Below are positions 9,723 through 24,700 of a stretch of DNA of 64,000 nt, one piece after another. The stretch is from the NCBI RefSeq assembly GCF_004193775.1, contig NC_041006.1, forward strand, positions 28,509,013 through 28,573,012, read 5' to 3'. The notes under the pieces were generated by a model, which saw only the letters and a list, made by a program, of their open reading frames with translations, made no database searches and was not told where the DNA came from. The DNA comes from Glycine soja. Taxonomy: Eukaryota > Streptophyta > Magnoliopsida > Fabales > Fabaceae. Both the position numbers and the translations under genes were made by a program. Numbering within the stretch: position 1 is the first letter of the stretch; the number at the start of each line of letters is the position of its first letter.

Positions 9723-12700
9723 CGAGTTTCAAAACCCATCGATATGTTTATATACTTGTCTCCTTTTTTTTTTTTTTGTATGTGTATGCGTCTGTAAGAT
9801 GTCGTCAATTACCTAGTTTTTCCTCACCTTCAAGAATCAGGTTTCTTTGCGCTTCATTTTTTCTTTCTCTCTCTGTTCATGTTTCAAAACCTATCGATAT
9901 GTTGTATACTTCTCTCTCTCTCTCTCTCTCGTGTGTGTGTGTCTGTAAGATGTTAAGGTTCTAGATGTTTCGAGGAGTATGATTTTTTTTTAATTTCTTT
10001 TGAATTTGACATTTTCGAGCTGGTTTGGGCGTTTCAATGTTGCTTCAGCGGATTAGGGTTTGATTAATGAGAAAAGAAAAAATTAGTCACGCGGGAAAAA
10101 ATTGGTCCTTAACCTTTTTTTTTTTTCCCGGTTGAAGATATAAGGAGGACTGGAATTTGTTAGATCTGCTACTGAAAAAAATAATAAATGTGGTGTTAAG
10201 TTGATGTTTGCTGTTCTGAAATTCTCTGCTTATTTTATGAGTTATGATTTTTAGTTAAGACACATTGAGACTGCTGTTGTATGTTGATAATGAGGTGGTG
10301 CTGCTGGTTTTTGGAATTGGTTGCTGTTCATTTTATACTGATTGAGATGCGTATACTGTATAGTCAATGAAAATGAGGCCTATGACGAGCTTAACTGTTT
10401 CTGCTCGCCTTCTCCTACTTAAATATGTTTTGATTGTGGTTGATATAAGTTCAGATTATATTTGCAAAAGGATGGTTGAATTATTATTGATTGAAAGGAA
10501 GCTTGATGGAGCTTTGAGCTATATGGAACTGAGCGCTTGAGACAACTTAGAAAATGATTCTCATGGTTTGAAGAATAAGTGTTTGCTTGGTCTTTTTGGA
10601 CTAACTGTCGTTCTGAACTGCATAACATACGATATAATATGATAGATATAAAACCATTCTGTGCCTATTCAACATGATATTAGAATATTAGATCTCCTAT
10701 GACTAAGTGGTTTTGTGTTTGATCTTTGCTGTCTGCATTCTGTTAAATGAAAGTTAAATTTAGCTCATGGTATGAGTGAGCATTGCATTTTACACACTAC
10801 AAGCTTATGTGGAGATGACCTATAGAAGTATTAGTAAGGCGAGTAGACCTGGTGGAGTGTAAACCTGATACAGGCCCAAATAAGCCTGTTATTTTCGAAG
10901 TGTATCTGAGAAGGGCCAAAGGGAGAAAGGAGTGACTAACTATGTAGTAGTAGTGTGCGGAAATAGGGGGGATAAGTGGGAAAAGTGTGATAACACAATA
11001 GCGGTATAAGTGGAGAGAGGTGGGAGGAGGTGGTTTAGGATCCTTGGTAGAGTTTATGCCTCTCAAAGTGCCTAAGGAAAGTTTCTCTTATTGTTGTCTT
11101 CCCCGTTTATTTATACTGTAAACAGTAATATGTCTCAGGATCTGGTCCTTAATTCCAGACCTGAATATGTAAATAATACAGATACTTTCAGCCCTTTTTC
11201 CTATCTTTACTTGATACCTATCAAACCCAACCGCTAGGGGTAGAGGAGACAAAGAAAGGAGATGTAGGCGAAATATCAAGAAGGATTTAGAGGTCAAAGT
11301 TTGTCTATAGATATGATTTATGACAAAACATTATCGCATTGTTTGATCCTTGTAGCTTCCCTCATCTAGTGGGAAAAGACTTGGTTGTTGCTGTTGTTGT
11401 TACTTGTAGATAACAACTTAAGCTTTTGGGAGAGTTGGTCCTTCAAAATATCTGTTTGAAATTGAAGAATGTTATACGATTGTTTGTGATTTACACTTTG
11501 TTTTAATGTAATTGCTGATGTTGATTTCACTTTTTTTAAAATTTGATGTCTGAAGTTATTTTATGATGATATATGTTGGTGCTGTTGTCTTAGAGGAGTC
11601 ATATAGACTAGGGCATTCATCAGAATTTGGAAAACTTCATGAGGTTGAGTTTATAACATAATTTGTTTACTGGAAAATAAAAAGTCATGCTTTCCATATA
11701 TATGAAGCTTTTGATATTTAAGAAATCACTCTACAGTCTGCATCTGAATTGCTTTACTGGTTACTTGTGCTACGTCACTACTGCAGGTTTCACGCATGCT
11801 GCTTTTACTTTTGGTTATGAAGCTGGTATTAACAAATGCTCCATTGATGGAAATTTGGTGCCGTCAGGTGCTCTTGTTACATTTGTTCAGAAGGGTCTAC
11901 AGTACTTTGAGATGGAAGCCAACTTGAGTAATGTTAGCATTTTCTACTTTTTGCATTCTTGATTTACCATCAACTTAACATTCATCCATTTGAGTAGACC
12001 TTTGTAAGCTTTTATGCCCTAGGTTTCATGTTGATCAATGTTTCTTTTAAGCCTGCCAGTGTGATGCAGACCTGGAAGAAGATTTTTCATTCTTACAACC
12101 TTTGGATCTTATCACGAAAGATGTGCATGAACTTAGGCAAATGATAAGTGAAAGAAGAAAAAAACTACAGAAGGAAAGAAAGAAGGAATTTGAAAAGGAG
12201 CATGAAGGTGAACGTGTACGGGTAAGAGAAAAGGATAGACGTGAAAGGGAAAAAGAAGTTGAAAAGGAAAGACGTGAAAGGGAGAAAGAAGTTGAAAAAG
12301 ATAGACGTGAAAGAGAGAAAGAAGTTGAAAAGGATAGACGTGAAAGGGAGAAAGAAGTTGAAAAGGATAGACGCGAAAAGGAGAAAGAAGTTGAAAAGGA
12401 TAGACGCGAAAAGGAGAAAGAAGTTGAAAAGGATAGACGTGAAAGAGAGAAAGAAGTTGTAAAGGATAGGAAGAAGATAGAAAATGATAAAGAGCGAGAA
12501 CAACAGCATGGTGATCAGACTGTCAGAGAAATGTTCGTGGATCATGAAGATAGGGTTCCTGTAAAGCTTGAAGAGAATGGAGCAGTTGGAGGTAATTTTC
12601 TGTTCAGGGGAAATGGCTTATGATGTCTTATGTAGAATATGTTCTTTTTTGCATGTTTGGTACTTAGCTGCATTTTTTTTTATTAAAATTTGTCCTAAAT

Positions 12701-15700
12701 TTCGTCAAATAGTTTCATTAGCCATTTTCCTTTGTTATCCCTTATTTGCTGTTCATCTTTACATGTTTCTATCATTGTTTGCTCCTTCTAAAATTTATAA
12801 TATATTTGCTTGGATATTATGGTTGGGTTATGAAGTAGGAGTGGTTTACTGACTAATGGCAAATGACTAAAAAATAACCCCTTGATATTGTAGTTTGCTT
12901 GCAAATATGATTCTTTTAAAATAATTTTATCCAGTTTTATGTAATTGCTTATCATAGTTGCAAGTGTTCACACTATAGTCCCTTGCCCCAAAATGCTGTT
13001 AATAGGGGTATTTCAGGGTATGTGTCAGTGTTACACAAAAATACAGGCTAGTGGTTTGTTTCAGTTATAATATTCTTCCTTCATAGTAATTTTCTATTTG
13101 CTTTAATAGGGCCAGAACCAATGGACATCTCTACAACATCAACATCTCAGCTATGTGGAATTCCTAGTTCAGATGTGACAATTTTGGAAGGTCATACTTC
13201 AGAGGTGAAGTATATCTTCAATGCTGCTTTTGTTTCCTAAATTTTCTTTTCATCTAGTGATTCTTCTGTTAAACTCTGTAATTGGACTGTTCACCATCTG
13301 TTTTTAGGTGTGTGCTTGTGCATGGAGCCCTACAGGATCTCTTCTTGCATCCGGGTAGGCATCTACATGAATGATTTATTTTGGCATAAAAATATGTATT
13401 AAAATATGCGTAACTTAATGGATAATGCACATAATATTAAAAATTGTGCATATTGGGTTTCCATTTGTAATGTTTCCATTTTTGTTTGATTTCCTTTTTA
13501 ATTGAGGACAACTAAATGCATTCAGTTATTATTATTTTTTTTTACTTAATTATTCCTGTTTGGAAACAATGCTTTTGTTATTCAATTTCTGAAATTGTAA
13601 TTTGTAACTTGTTTTTCTTTATAAAATGGAAAATAAAATCCATGTGAAATGTTTTAAAAAACTGGTGTTTCTGGAATCAGGGTTTTAAATAATGTGCTTT
13701 AGTGCTGCTATAGCGGCGTAGTGTCCCCTGGCCTCTACAGGGGCTGCTGTAGCAGAGTAGCTAAGTGTAGTTGCTGTAGTGGACCAAATAGCAGGCGGAA
13801 TAGCAACCATAGTGGATGGGATTGCGGTGCTATGTGTTGATTCCAAAATGCCCTTTGAACAGAGACACTAGGGCCTTTTGGGGGGCTATTTTTGGGATTT
13901 CAATTTCGAAAAATGAAATCTACCATTGTATTAGTAGTGAGAGTGATAAAGAATTCTTCTATAAGATGATGATTGGGTGATTAATGATTCTTATCTAGGA
14001 AACTTGTATTTGACTTTTCTTTGTATTTACTTGTATATGTTGTTTAAGACACCTATATCTTTTTTTGTTAATTTGAATGTCATTGTCATGAATTTTGAGT
14101 AATTTTTATTATTTTTGAGAATTTATTACTATACATTATATAAACTATATAATTTTTTTCAGAATAGCGGTTATCCTGCTATCCGCTTTCCTGCACTATA
14201 GTGTGTTTTGGGCTGACTGCTATGCACTGCTATCTGGGATTTTAAACAGTCTGGAATTAACTGCTTTCATAGTGTACTTTGGTAATTATAATTCTTAAAT
14301 AGCAATTTTCATTAATTGTTGTCAATGGCTTCTGCTAAATCCTTTTCATTTGTTCATGGATTTCATGAAGAACTTTCAAATGATTTAAATTATTTAATGA
14401 TATCCAATTATTTACATTTCATCAATTTTCATCGGCATCCCATACCCGTGCATTGTTGAAATAAAAGGCCTAGGGGATGCATGTTTCTTTAGTTCTTTTT
14501 TTTATTTTTTTGGCTATTTGAGCCTTCTTTTTCAAGTTATTGATTCAAAAGTTGGCCTGAATTTTCTGTCTTTCTCAACCATATTTTGCATATGGGTTAT
14601 GTAAGGTATGTAATGTAATGTCTGTGGTTGAGAAATTGGTTAAACTGTGACAGACATTTGGGTATCAAGAGTAATATGAATCTTGCAATTTATTCATTAT
14701 GAATCTAATCAAAATTTACAAAATTTTAATAACTTCTGGAATTTAAAATTGTTAGGAGACAAATTAGCTTGAGCAGGATCAAAAGGCCTCAAATTTTATA
14801 ATAAAGCTCTGGAGATGTGTGTTTATGTTAATGGACATGATAGTTTGTGTTTAGATGATGAATTCTGACTTTACTTTTCCTTGTTATCCTATTTTTTTTT
14901 ATCATTGTTGCACTGCCATGCAGTTGGTTTAACTTCTTTTTTTTGTTGGGTTTCTGAAACACTTTTAAAGATTACTTTAATGATTATACCTTTCAATTTT
15001 GGGCTTCATAGAATATTCTTTCACTCTACCATGATCATTTCAACTTTTAGATCTGGAGATTCGACAGCTCGTATCTGGACAATAGCAGAAGGGAGATGTA
15101 AGCCTGGTTCAGAGAATGGCCCTTTGAATGTGTTGGTGTTGAAGCATGTTAGGGGTAAAACAAATGAAAAGAGTAAAGATGTTACTACACTTGACTGGAA
15201 TGTGAGTTCAGTTGCATATAATGATTTCAAGTTAAATTTAAATCCAAGACAATTACTTGTATTTCTATGTTTAATACCGAAGCTTTATTTTGTGTTCACT
15301 GTTATTGTGTAAAGCCCTTGCCCCTCCAATAAAGCAAGGGGGATATATTATAAGATACTATACAATTTTTTCTTACCATATAATAATAAGATTTACTTTC
15401 AAATGAAGAATCCTTCAGAGCTAGACTTAAGAGTTGCTGTTAGTTAAGCTAAAGTTGTAGGGACCACTAAATTTTTTTTTTGGCTTTGCTTATGTATTAT
15501 TCGTGTGACAAGATATTTTATCTTGAAGGTTATTTTCTGTAATATTTGCTAGTAATGATTTACACCATATGATGGAGAGTTCACTTTGGGGGCTGTTGTA
15601 CAGGGGGAAGGGACACTTCTCGCAACTGGTTCATATGATGGGCAAGCAAGAATTTGGACCACCAATGGTAGGTCATTCTTTTGTAACCTTAGATTCTGTA

Positions 15701-18700
15701 GTAGTAGCCTTTTAGGATGAGACGAACTAAAAAATGCCTTTGGAATCATATTTTTGTTGCCTATTATGTTATTGGGGTGGGTGAGAATGTTTAGCTATCT
15801 TCGAAGCCTTGGGAGAGTGACCTGGGGAGGTGAGCAATTGCTTCCTGTTTATGTATGCATTTACTTCTACAATCATGATAACAAAGGAAGAATCTGAATT
15901 GTTATTTGCATAGTGTAAGTTGCTATAAGTTTTAGTGCTTGGGAGACTTATATTTGTTATTTGTTTGAGGGAATATGTTTAGGAACAACAAAAGATTCAC
16001 ATTTACATTGAACTTAATGTTAATCCATTCATTTTGCTTAACTGCTGATAAATATTGAGTTACGCGAATGATCGTTACAACTTACTAGAGACAAATATAT
16101 TGAGAGAACTTGTGTTAGGCTACACTCATGCTCTGGTCATTAACGCATTATTGATTGCTTTACATTCAATTAGAGAGTAATCTCAGCTGAGAGCTGACAA
16201 AACATATCTCTTGCGTAGTAATTGGCAATTGATTATTCTAATATAATCTAACTAAAATGTAGTTGCCTATATATATATACATATATTCTAAAATGATGTT
16301 TAAAAACAAACCCTATATATTCTAACATTACTACTAATGTAATAATGTTAATATTCTAACACTCCCATCTAGCTAAGGCTATTAAGCTCTCAGCTTGTTG
16401 TAAATAAAATAAACCCTGCCAAATAGTGGCAAGCACAGGCAAACCTATCCAAATGACCCCAGCAACTCAGCAACCTGTGTAGGAATAAGATTGAATAGAG
16501 CAAAAACAAGCCAGACAGCAGCAAAATGTGGTGAACACATACCCTATCGGTGGCAGCAGCTTTACACGGGATAAGTTGCAGAGGATACACTGCCAACCAG
16601 CCCCTTAGAGTGGTGGAATCAAGCCTTAAGGGGTGAAATGCTTAGTCTGAATATCCGGTGCAGGTCCAACAACTGAGCCATGATGGCAAGGCTTGGCTAG
16701 AAAGGCAATGATATGTTCTGTGGGGTCCCTAGCAAATTGGATCAGAGAAGCACCCTTTTCGTGAGAAGCGGCCTATATAATTTAGGTGTTGATGTTTGTA
16801 TTTGTTAGTCTTTGTGGCTCTCACATTGTATGGTACTATGACTATGGTAGTATGGTTGAAGACTTAAAGTAAAACAAAAAAAAAGGTAAAGGGGACAGGA
16901 AGGTAGTGAATACTTATATTTATGTTCTTCAGAGATGGGGAATGGAAACATTGAATTATTTTGCCTCCAAATTTAAGGGAGACAGAAGAGTTTTTCTATG
17001 CTCATTTTTAGAAAAAAAAATTTCATTTTCAATTTCTAAACTTTTTGAAAACATGTTTATTTTGTTATTTTCATTTCTGGATTCTATTTCCAAAATGAAC
17101 GTTTCTTGTGTTGTGAACCACTGAGTTTCCATGCCTCGACATACAGTGAAGTATAGACCAAAAGGTAAACTTGTGCAGAGGGTGGTAGTTGTGAATACAG
17201 GACCATCATTTGACCTATCATATGTCATCTTGCGGTAAAAGGGAGTTTAAACTCCAAAATCTCCAAGGATGATATTCAGACCCACTACCCAAACAAGGGT
17301 AAATTGACAAGGTGGTAACTGAGAAAGGGCCAGGAAAGGCTGACGAGGCTTCTGGTGGGCTAAGAGTTGTTCGTTGGCTATAGTTTTAAATTATAAATAA
17401 TGACTCTCGATAGTCACAATCATTTTTGTTATAAGTCATGATTATTTCAGTAGTGAGCTGTGGACATGGTAAACCATTAATCATATAGTAGCTTGGTGAC
17501 ACAGTTGTGAATTTCTCTATCCAAAATGATAGGGGAGCAACATTACTCTTCTCCTGTAATGTTTTTCAGCCACGGAGTTGATTTAATGAAACATCACTGA
17601 TTGATTTGAGGGCTAAAAATATTATTTTTTTGTCTTACAATTAGTAGTTTATGGCTGCCTGCATGTGCACTTTTTTTTAATGTGTCTATCTGTCTAGTCA
17701 GAGTATCCTCAATGGGTATATTAATGTCTGATATTTGTAGTTGCATTATTGAACAATACTGTTGATTTCTTTAAGTTGACTCTGGGTGTATTTTGAATCT
17801 TCTTTGGGACTTCTATTATGATAGTTGTTTTGACCGTTTTGTGCTATCTATGACTAGGTGAACTGAAGAGTACATTAAGCAAACACAAGGGACCAATATT
17901 CTCTCTGAAGTGGAATAAGAAAGGAGATTATCTTCTGACTGGAAGTTGTGATCAAACTGCAATTGTGTGGGATGTGAAGGCAGAAGAATGGAAACAACAA
18001 TTTGAATTTCATTCAGGTGCAAAATTTGAATATAGAATCTAGGGAGAATTCTATAAAAAGAGCTCTTGGTGAGAATTTTCTCAAATGTTATGAATGATTT
18101 TTTAATTTGGGTTGATATATTGTTTAGGTCCAACACTTGATGTTGATTGGCGCAACAATGTGTCTTTTGCCACAAGTTCCACAGACAATATGATACATGT
18201 TTGCAAAATTGGAGAAACCCACCCTATAAAAACTTTTACTGGGCACCAGGTTTGTTCATGAGTCCTTATTTTGTGGAACTAACTATATTCTGATATTTTT
18301 CAATGCTGAAATTACACACTATTGTGAGGAAGGGTTCATCCCCTAAAGTTAAAAATGTCAGGCAAGGTTAACTATGGGCTAGGTTGTTTAAGCTTATTTT
18401 CTAAAATATGTACTTTTGAAAATAAAATAAACAGTTTTATGGTTTTCTGATGTGTTTGCCTAAACTGCTTTTACTTGAAATAAGCAGTTTTCTGCTTTTT
18501 TAAAGAAGCAAATCCTTTTTTCTTATTAAAAAAACACTTATATAAAAAGCGTTTATTTTGAAGTTGCTTTTTTAAGTTTGAACAAACCCACCCTATATAG
18601 GTAAGTGGATAACTGTGGGCAGCTGCTTTCAAGATGAATCCTGACTTCCTGAGTTGCTCTACTATTTAGTTGTATTTCAAATGACCAGCACTATATGAAT

Positions 18701-21700
18701 TAATTGGGTAGCAAATTCAGTTTGTAATTTGGTTTGATCAGTTAAAATCTCACTTAACCAGATTATAGGGTCTACTTGTTTGCATTTTATGTAGTTGACT
18801 TAGGTTAAAGGATCAAAGATCTGAATATTTTCTGTTGGGTGTCCATATAGCAAATAGTTTGAGATATTCTATTGGAACACAATATAGTTATTGGACAAGA
18901 CTTTTCATCGCTAATGACTTTACTTCATTTTACAGGGTGAAGTTAATTGTGTCAAATGGGATCCCACAGGTTCATTGCTGGCCTCCTGTTCTGATGATAT
19001 CACAGCAAAGGTAATAGTTGACCTCTTAATAATTAACTTTGTGATCTTATCAATGTTATACTTCCATATTTAGTGTTATCAGTATATGTCAATGTATAAC
19101 TGTGAAAACAGTTTTGTATTTTGTCTGTAAGGGCTTTTAGCCTTTGCTAACTGCACTGCACCCATTCTTTAATGAATATCTATTGTAAGGGCTGTCAGCT
19201 TTTGCTAACAGCACCCATTTTGTGTTAGTTAGTAATTCAGGGAGTACAAGCTAGGATGCACCAAAACGGGAACGGGGACGGTAAACGGTAAATCTAGAAA
19301 TCTCAAGATATGGGTACAGTTAGGAAATGGAATTTTTTTTAATATTTTTTATTATTTAAAAAAAACATGAGAAATAAGTAGCAACACTAACATATTATAA
19401 ACTTAAAGATAATCCAATGGTCTATCAAAATAAAACAAAGTGTGATATTAACATTAAAAAGTATTCCATACAACTTAGTTCAATATCTAGAACAACATAT
19501 AAAATAAAACATCAAAAATAGTGTTTCATATGCATTTTAAGCAAGTTGTAGATCAATCTATGTGTACCAAATAAAATTATTGAGGGTAACTCCTTTTTTA
19601 TATTAAAAAAATGGTAACCGTCCATTTTAGTTACCAATTTTTTTTAACATGTGAGACAATTATTTTTTTATTAAAAGCGAAAAGAAAAAGCCTAGTGATT
19701 ATCTTTTTCCGCCACTCCAAACACAGCGCCTCCACTCTTCCTCTTCCTCATTATCGTCTTCCTCTGCCACTCCGAACAACAACCTCCACAACCATTCCTA
19801 TGGCATCCTTGCCGCTCTCCCCGAGAACAAAACCTTGCACAACCTCTGAAACGTTTTGCAGCACAAGGCATCAATGTCCTCTGCCTCCTCTTCATCCTCC
19901 TCCTCTGCGTCATCCCCACCATCCTGCGGCCTCCTCCGTTGGCGCAACCTTCGTCCGTCATGTTCTACCAGTCTGCGCCGGTGAAAGTCCCGATTTTGTT
20001 GATTCTTCTTTAGCTTCTTTCCTCTTTTTTACGTTTTTCCTTTTTTTTTTTTTTAAAAACATTGGACTGTGGGGACGTGCGTGTAGACCACCGTCGTCCC
20101 CATGCCATCCCCGTCTTGGTCAGCCGTACCTAGTAAGTTAACGTCATCCCATGCCGTACCCGTCCCGTCCCCGTCCGTGTCTCTGTGCAGTATTGGAAAC
20201 AGGGAACGCCACCTAGCAGGCATCCCTGTGCTTCATAGAGTACAAGGGCTTTTCTAACTACACCTCAATAGGATCAGTTAGTTAGCTTTCTGTTAGAGTT
20301 AGTTATATAGTTAGTTTTGTTGTATAGAGGTCTATAAATACCTGGATTGTAACTACCTCTAACTAACTTTTCAGATCAATAGAATCAACTTTGTTCTCCT
20401 CCTTTTTCTTCTCTGTTTTCTTTATTTTTCTCTCGGTTTATCGAAAATGGTATCTAGGGCCATTTTTTCGTAATCACTGTTTCTTCAAGGTCCTGTTCTA
20501 TGCTTTCATGGCTTCCGTTCCGTCAAATCTCATTTCTCAGTCATTCCCTAACTCTATTGCAGAGAAGCTTAATGATTCGAATTATCTCCACTGGCAACAA
20601 TACGTCCAACCGGTGCTCAAATTGCACAAGTTGCAGCGGTTTTTCGTTAATCCGGTCGTTCTGCCTCGTTATCTCACTGAGGATGATTGTATTGCTGATC
20701 GCATCAATCCAGAGTATGAAACCTGGGAAGTTCAAGATCAAACGCTTCTTGTTTGGCTGCAATCTACACTTTCGAAGTCTGTGTTGTCAAGAGTTCTAGG
20801 TTCCAACCATTCCTATCAGGTTTGGGACGAAATCCATGAATATTTCAGTCTCCACACTAAGTCTCTGCGTGTCAACTCTGCACTGCGATGCATGCCATCA
20901 CTTTTGATGGAAAATTGATTGATGAATATCAAAGGATACATAGACGAACTAGCTGGTGTAGGTGTTCCTGTTCATCATGAAGAGTGTGTTGATGCGCTCC
21001 TTGAAGGATTATCATCTGATTATGCACTAGTAATCTCTGTCAATTAGAGTAAGAAGCACACTCTGTCAATTGCAGAAATAGATGCTCTTCTCCATGGTCA
21101 TGAAACCATGCTCACTATGCGCAGCCAAACACTTACAAAAACAGTGATTCCGGTGGCTCTCGAGGCTTGTATGACTGTGGCAGTGGTCGCGGTACCTTTT
21201 CTGATTGAAATTCTAGACGTGGTAGCGGTGGTTCTGGCAGAGGCCGTGGAGGTGGCCGATTTGCCAATTTTCAGTGCCAAATCTGTCTTAAGTATGGGCA
21301 CAATGCTAATGTCGGTCATTTCATAACTGATATTGGTTTTCAGCCACATGAGTCCCTAACATTTTTTTATCCCACCACGCTGCAACGTATCCCCTATTCT
21401 ATTGGTTCAACCAGATCCTCCAATACTTGGGTCAATCCCAATGCTAAGTCCACTGTTCTTGGTCGCAGTCAGCCTAGTGCCATGCTCACAAACTCCTCCT
21501 CTCATGGTAATGATGCATCTGGCTCCACTTGGATACCAGATTCTGGAGCCAGTTTTCATGTTACTGGTGATTCTCAAAATATTAAACAATTTACTCATTT
21601 TGATGGACCTGAGCAGATTTTGATAGGCAATGGTGAAGGTTTAAGTATCTCCAACTCTGGTTCCTCAGTTTTTGTTTCTCCTAATGATACTACCATAACC

Positions 21701-24700
21701 TTTAAGGTTCATAAGTTGTTACATGTTCCTTCAATTTTGAATAATGTGTTAAGTGTGAGTCAATTTGCTAAAGACAACTCTGTTTTCTTTGAGTTTCACC
21801 CTCATTTGTGTCTTGTGAAATCTCAGGAGGCCAATAAAATTCTCCTACAAGGAGTGGTTGGTGTTGATGGACTCTCTTTTCACAACCTCAAGCTTCAAGG
21901 CAATCCTTCTCTGCTGATGTCCACTTCTGCATCTGTTCCAAATGCTGAGTTTTCTACTTCAGCTGCTACTATCAATAATACCTCTAATATTGTTTCAAAT
22001 TCTGATGTTACCTCTTCCAGTAGTGCTAATCTTTGGCATGCTAGGTTAGGACATCCTAATGGTCATTTAATGAAAATTGTTCTCAAACAGTGTAATATTT
22101 CTCAACTGAATAAAAACATCACAGAGTTTTGTTCTTCTTGTTGTATGGGTAAATCTCATAGGTTACCCTCTCATAGTTCAACTTCTGTTTATTCACCTTT
22201 AGAACTCATTTTCACTAACCTATGGGGACCCTCCCATGTTACCTCTTATGCTAGCTATACATATTATGTTTCCTTCATTGATGCTTTCTCTAGGTATACA
22301 TGGATATTTCCTATAAAGTCCTAGGCTGAAACCATTTCTGTTTTTCAAAACTTCAAGTCAATGGTTGAGTTACAACTTAACACCAAAGTCAAAAGTATTC
22401 AATCGGATTGGGGAGGTAAATACAGACCTTTCTCTAGTCTTCTAGTCTCTTTTGGTATTTCTCATAGACTTATTTGTCGCTACACTCATCACCAAAATGG
22501 TGTGGTTGAGAGAAAACATAGACACATAGTTGATTTGGGTTTTTAACCTTGATGCATCATGCTTCTTTACCCTTGCAATTTTGGGATTATGCCTTTACTA
22601 CAACTATTTATCTAATTAACAGGCTTCCCACTACTTCTCTCAAGTTTGCTGTTCCATTTGTTACTTTGTTTAATAAAGAGCCTGATTATCATTTTCTTAG
22701 AACTTTTGGGTGTCCCTGATTTCCTTTACTAAGGCCATATCATACACACAAGCTCAATTTTCGGTCTCTAGAGTGTTTGTTTTTGGGTTATTCCTTATCT
22801 CACAAGGGTTACAAGTGCTTGTCATCCTCTGGTAGAATTTACATATCTAAGGATGTTTTGTTTGATGAGTTGAGATTTTCCTATGCTAATCTTTTTCCTT
22901 CTTCCTCTAATTCCACGAAAAATCTTGATTCTTATTTTAGCCTAAGTCCTAACCTTTCTCCACCTTTTGTTGCCTATATTCCTCAGACATCTCAAGCATA
23001 ACCTCTTAATTCAAGCTCTGCTCCTCTTGTTCCTCCAGGTTTTTCACCCTTACATGCTCATTCCCCATCACTACTGTTTCTGTACCTTGACCCTCCACTT
23101 CTGCATCCATCTCTGTTCAGCCTCAACATTCTGAGTCTACTAACCCTTCTTCATCTGCTTCAGAGTCTGTGTCTATACCTAACTCTATCCCAGTCAATAC
23201 CCACCCTATGCAAACAAGGTCTAAATCTGATATTCACAATCCTAGACTACATCCTTCACTTTTTCTCACTCATTCTGAGCCTAAAACTGTGAAACAAGCT
23301 CTAGCAAACAAAGATTGGCTCACTGCTATGCAACAGGAGTATGATGCCTTGCTGAAAAATCATACCTGGGACTTAGTATCATTACCTCCTAACAGACAGG
23401 CCATTGGCTGTAAATGGGTTTACAGGGTCAAGGAAAATGCTGATGGGTCAATTAATAGGTTCAAAGCAAGATTGGTAGCTAAGGGGTTTCATCCAGTTCA
23501 TGGTTTTGGTTTTCATGAAACTTTCTCTCCTGTGATCAAGCTTGTAACTATTCAAATTATTCTTACTCTTGCTCTATCCTATGAATGGAAACTGTTCCAA
23601 CTTGATGTGAATAATGCCTTTTTAAATGGTACTCTTGAAGAAACTGTTTTTATGATACAACCTCCTGGTTTTGAAGTTGCAGACAAATTACTGGTCTGCA
23701 GGCTAAATAAATCTATCTATGGGTTAAAACAAGCTCCAAGGCAATGGTTTGACAGACTCAAGTCTACTCTGTTACAGTTTGGCTTTATTGGCAGCAAGAG
23801 TGATTCTTCCTTATTTATCTATGGACATCAAGTGGATGTTGTTTATCTGTTGGTATATGTGGATGATATAATTCTCACAGGTAGCTCAGCCACTCTGATT
23901 CAGCAGCTCACAAACAGATTAAATATTGCTTTTTCTCTTAAACAACTTGGTCATCTGGATTACTTCTTGGGTTTGAAAATCAAATATTTGTTTAACAGTG
24001 CTATCTTAATGACTCAGAGTAAATACATTTGTGATTTGCTTCACAAAACTCACGTGACTGAAGCTCATTCAATCTCTTCTCCCATGGTTTCTAACTGCAA
24101 TTTGTCCAAACATGGTGCTGATGTTTTTCATGATCCTTCTCTCTATAGGTCTGTAGTTGGTGCATTACAATATGCTACTCTTACTAGACCAGAAATCAGT
24201 TTTGCTGTCAATAAGGTTTGCCAATTTATGGCTTCTCCTTTGGATTCTCATTGGACAGTGGTGAAAGGGATTCTAAGATATCTTAAAGGTACATTGTTTC
24301 ATGGTCTGCTCCTGCAGCCTGCTTCTGTTAAAAATCCCTTGGCTATTCGAGCATTCTGTGATGCTGATTGTGCATCTGATGTGGATGACAAGCGCTCCAC
24401 CTCAGGGACTGCCATTTTTCTTGGTCCAAACTTAGTCTCTTGGTGGTCTCGCAAACAAAAGGTTACTGCCAGATCTAGTATTGAAGCTGAATATCGCAAT
24501 ATTGCTCAAACTTTCACTGAATTGACTTGGATTTATACTCTGCTGACAGAGTTACAAGTTTCTTTCACTACTCCAGTATTTTTTTATGATAATCAGAGTG
24601 CTGTTTCTATTGCTCACAATCCAGCTTTTAACAGTCGAACAAAACACATGGAGATTGATGTGTTTTTTGTGAGAGAGAAGATTTTGGTCAAACAGCTCTC

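Noticed and set aside
12165..12545. Antisense 126-codon frame opposite HOS15 exon 3
   Set aside because: It is the shadow of the 33-bp minisatellite; a repeat whose length is a multiple of three keeps antisense frames open.
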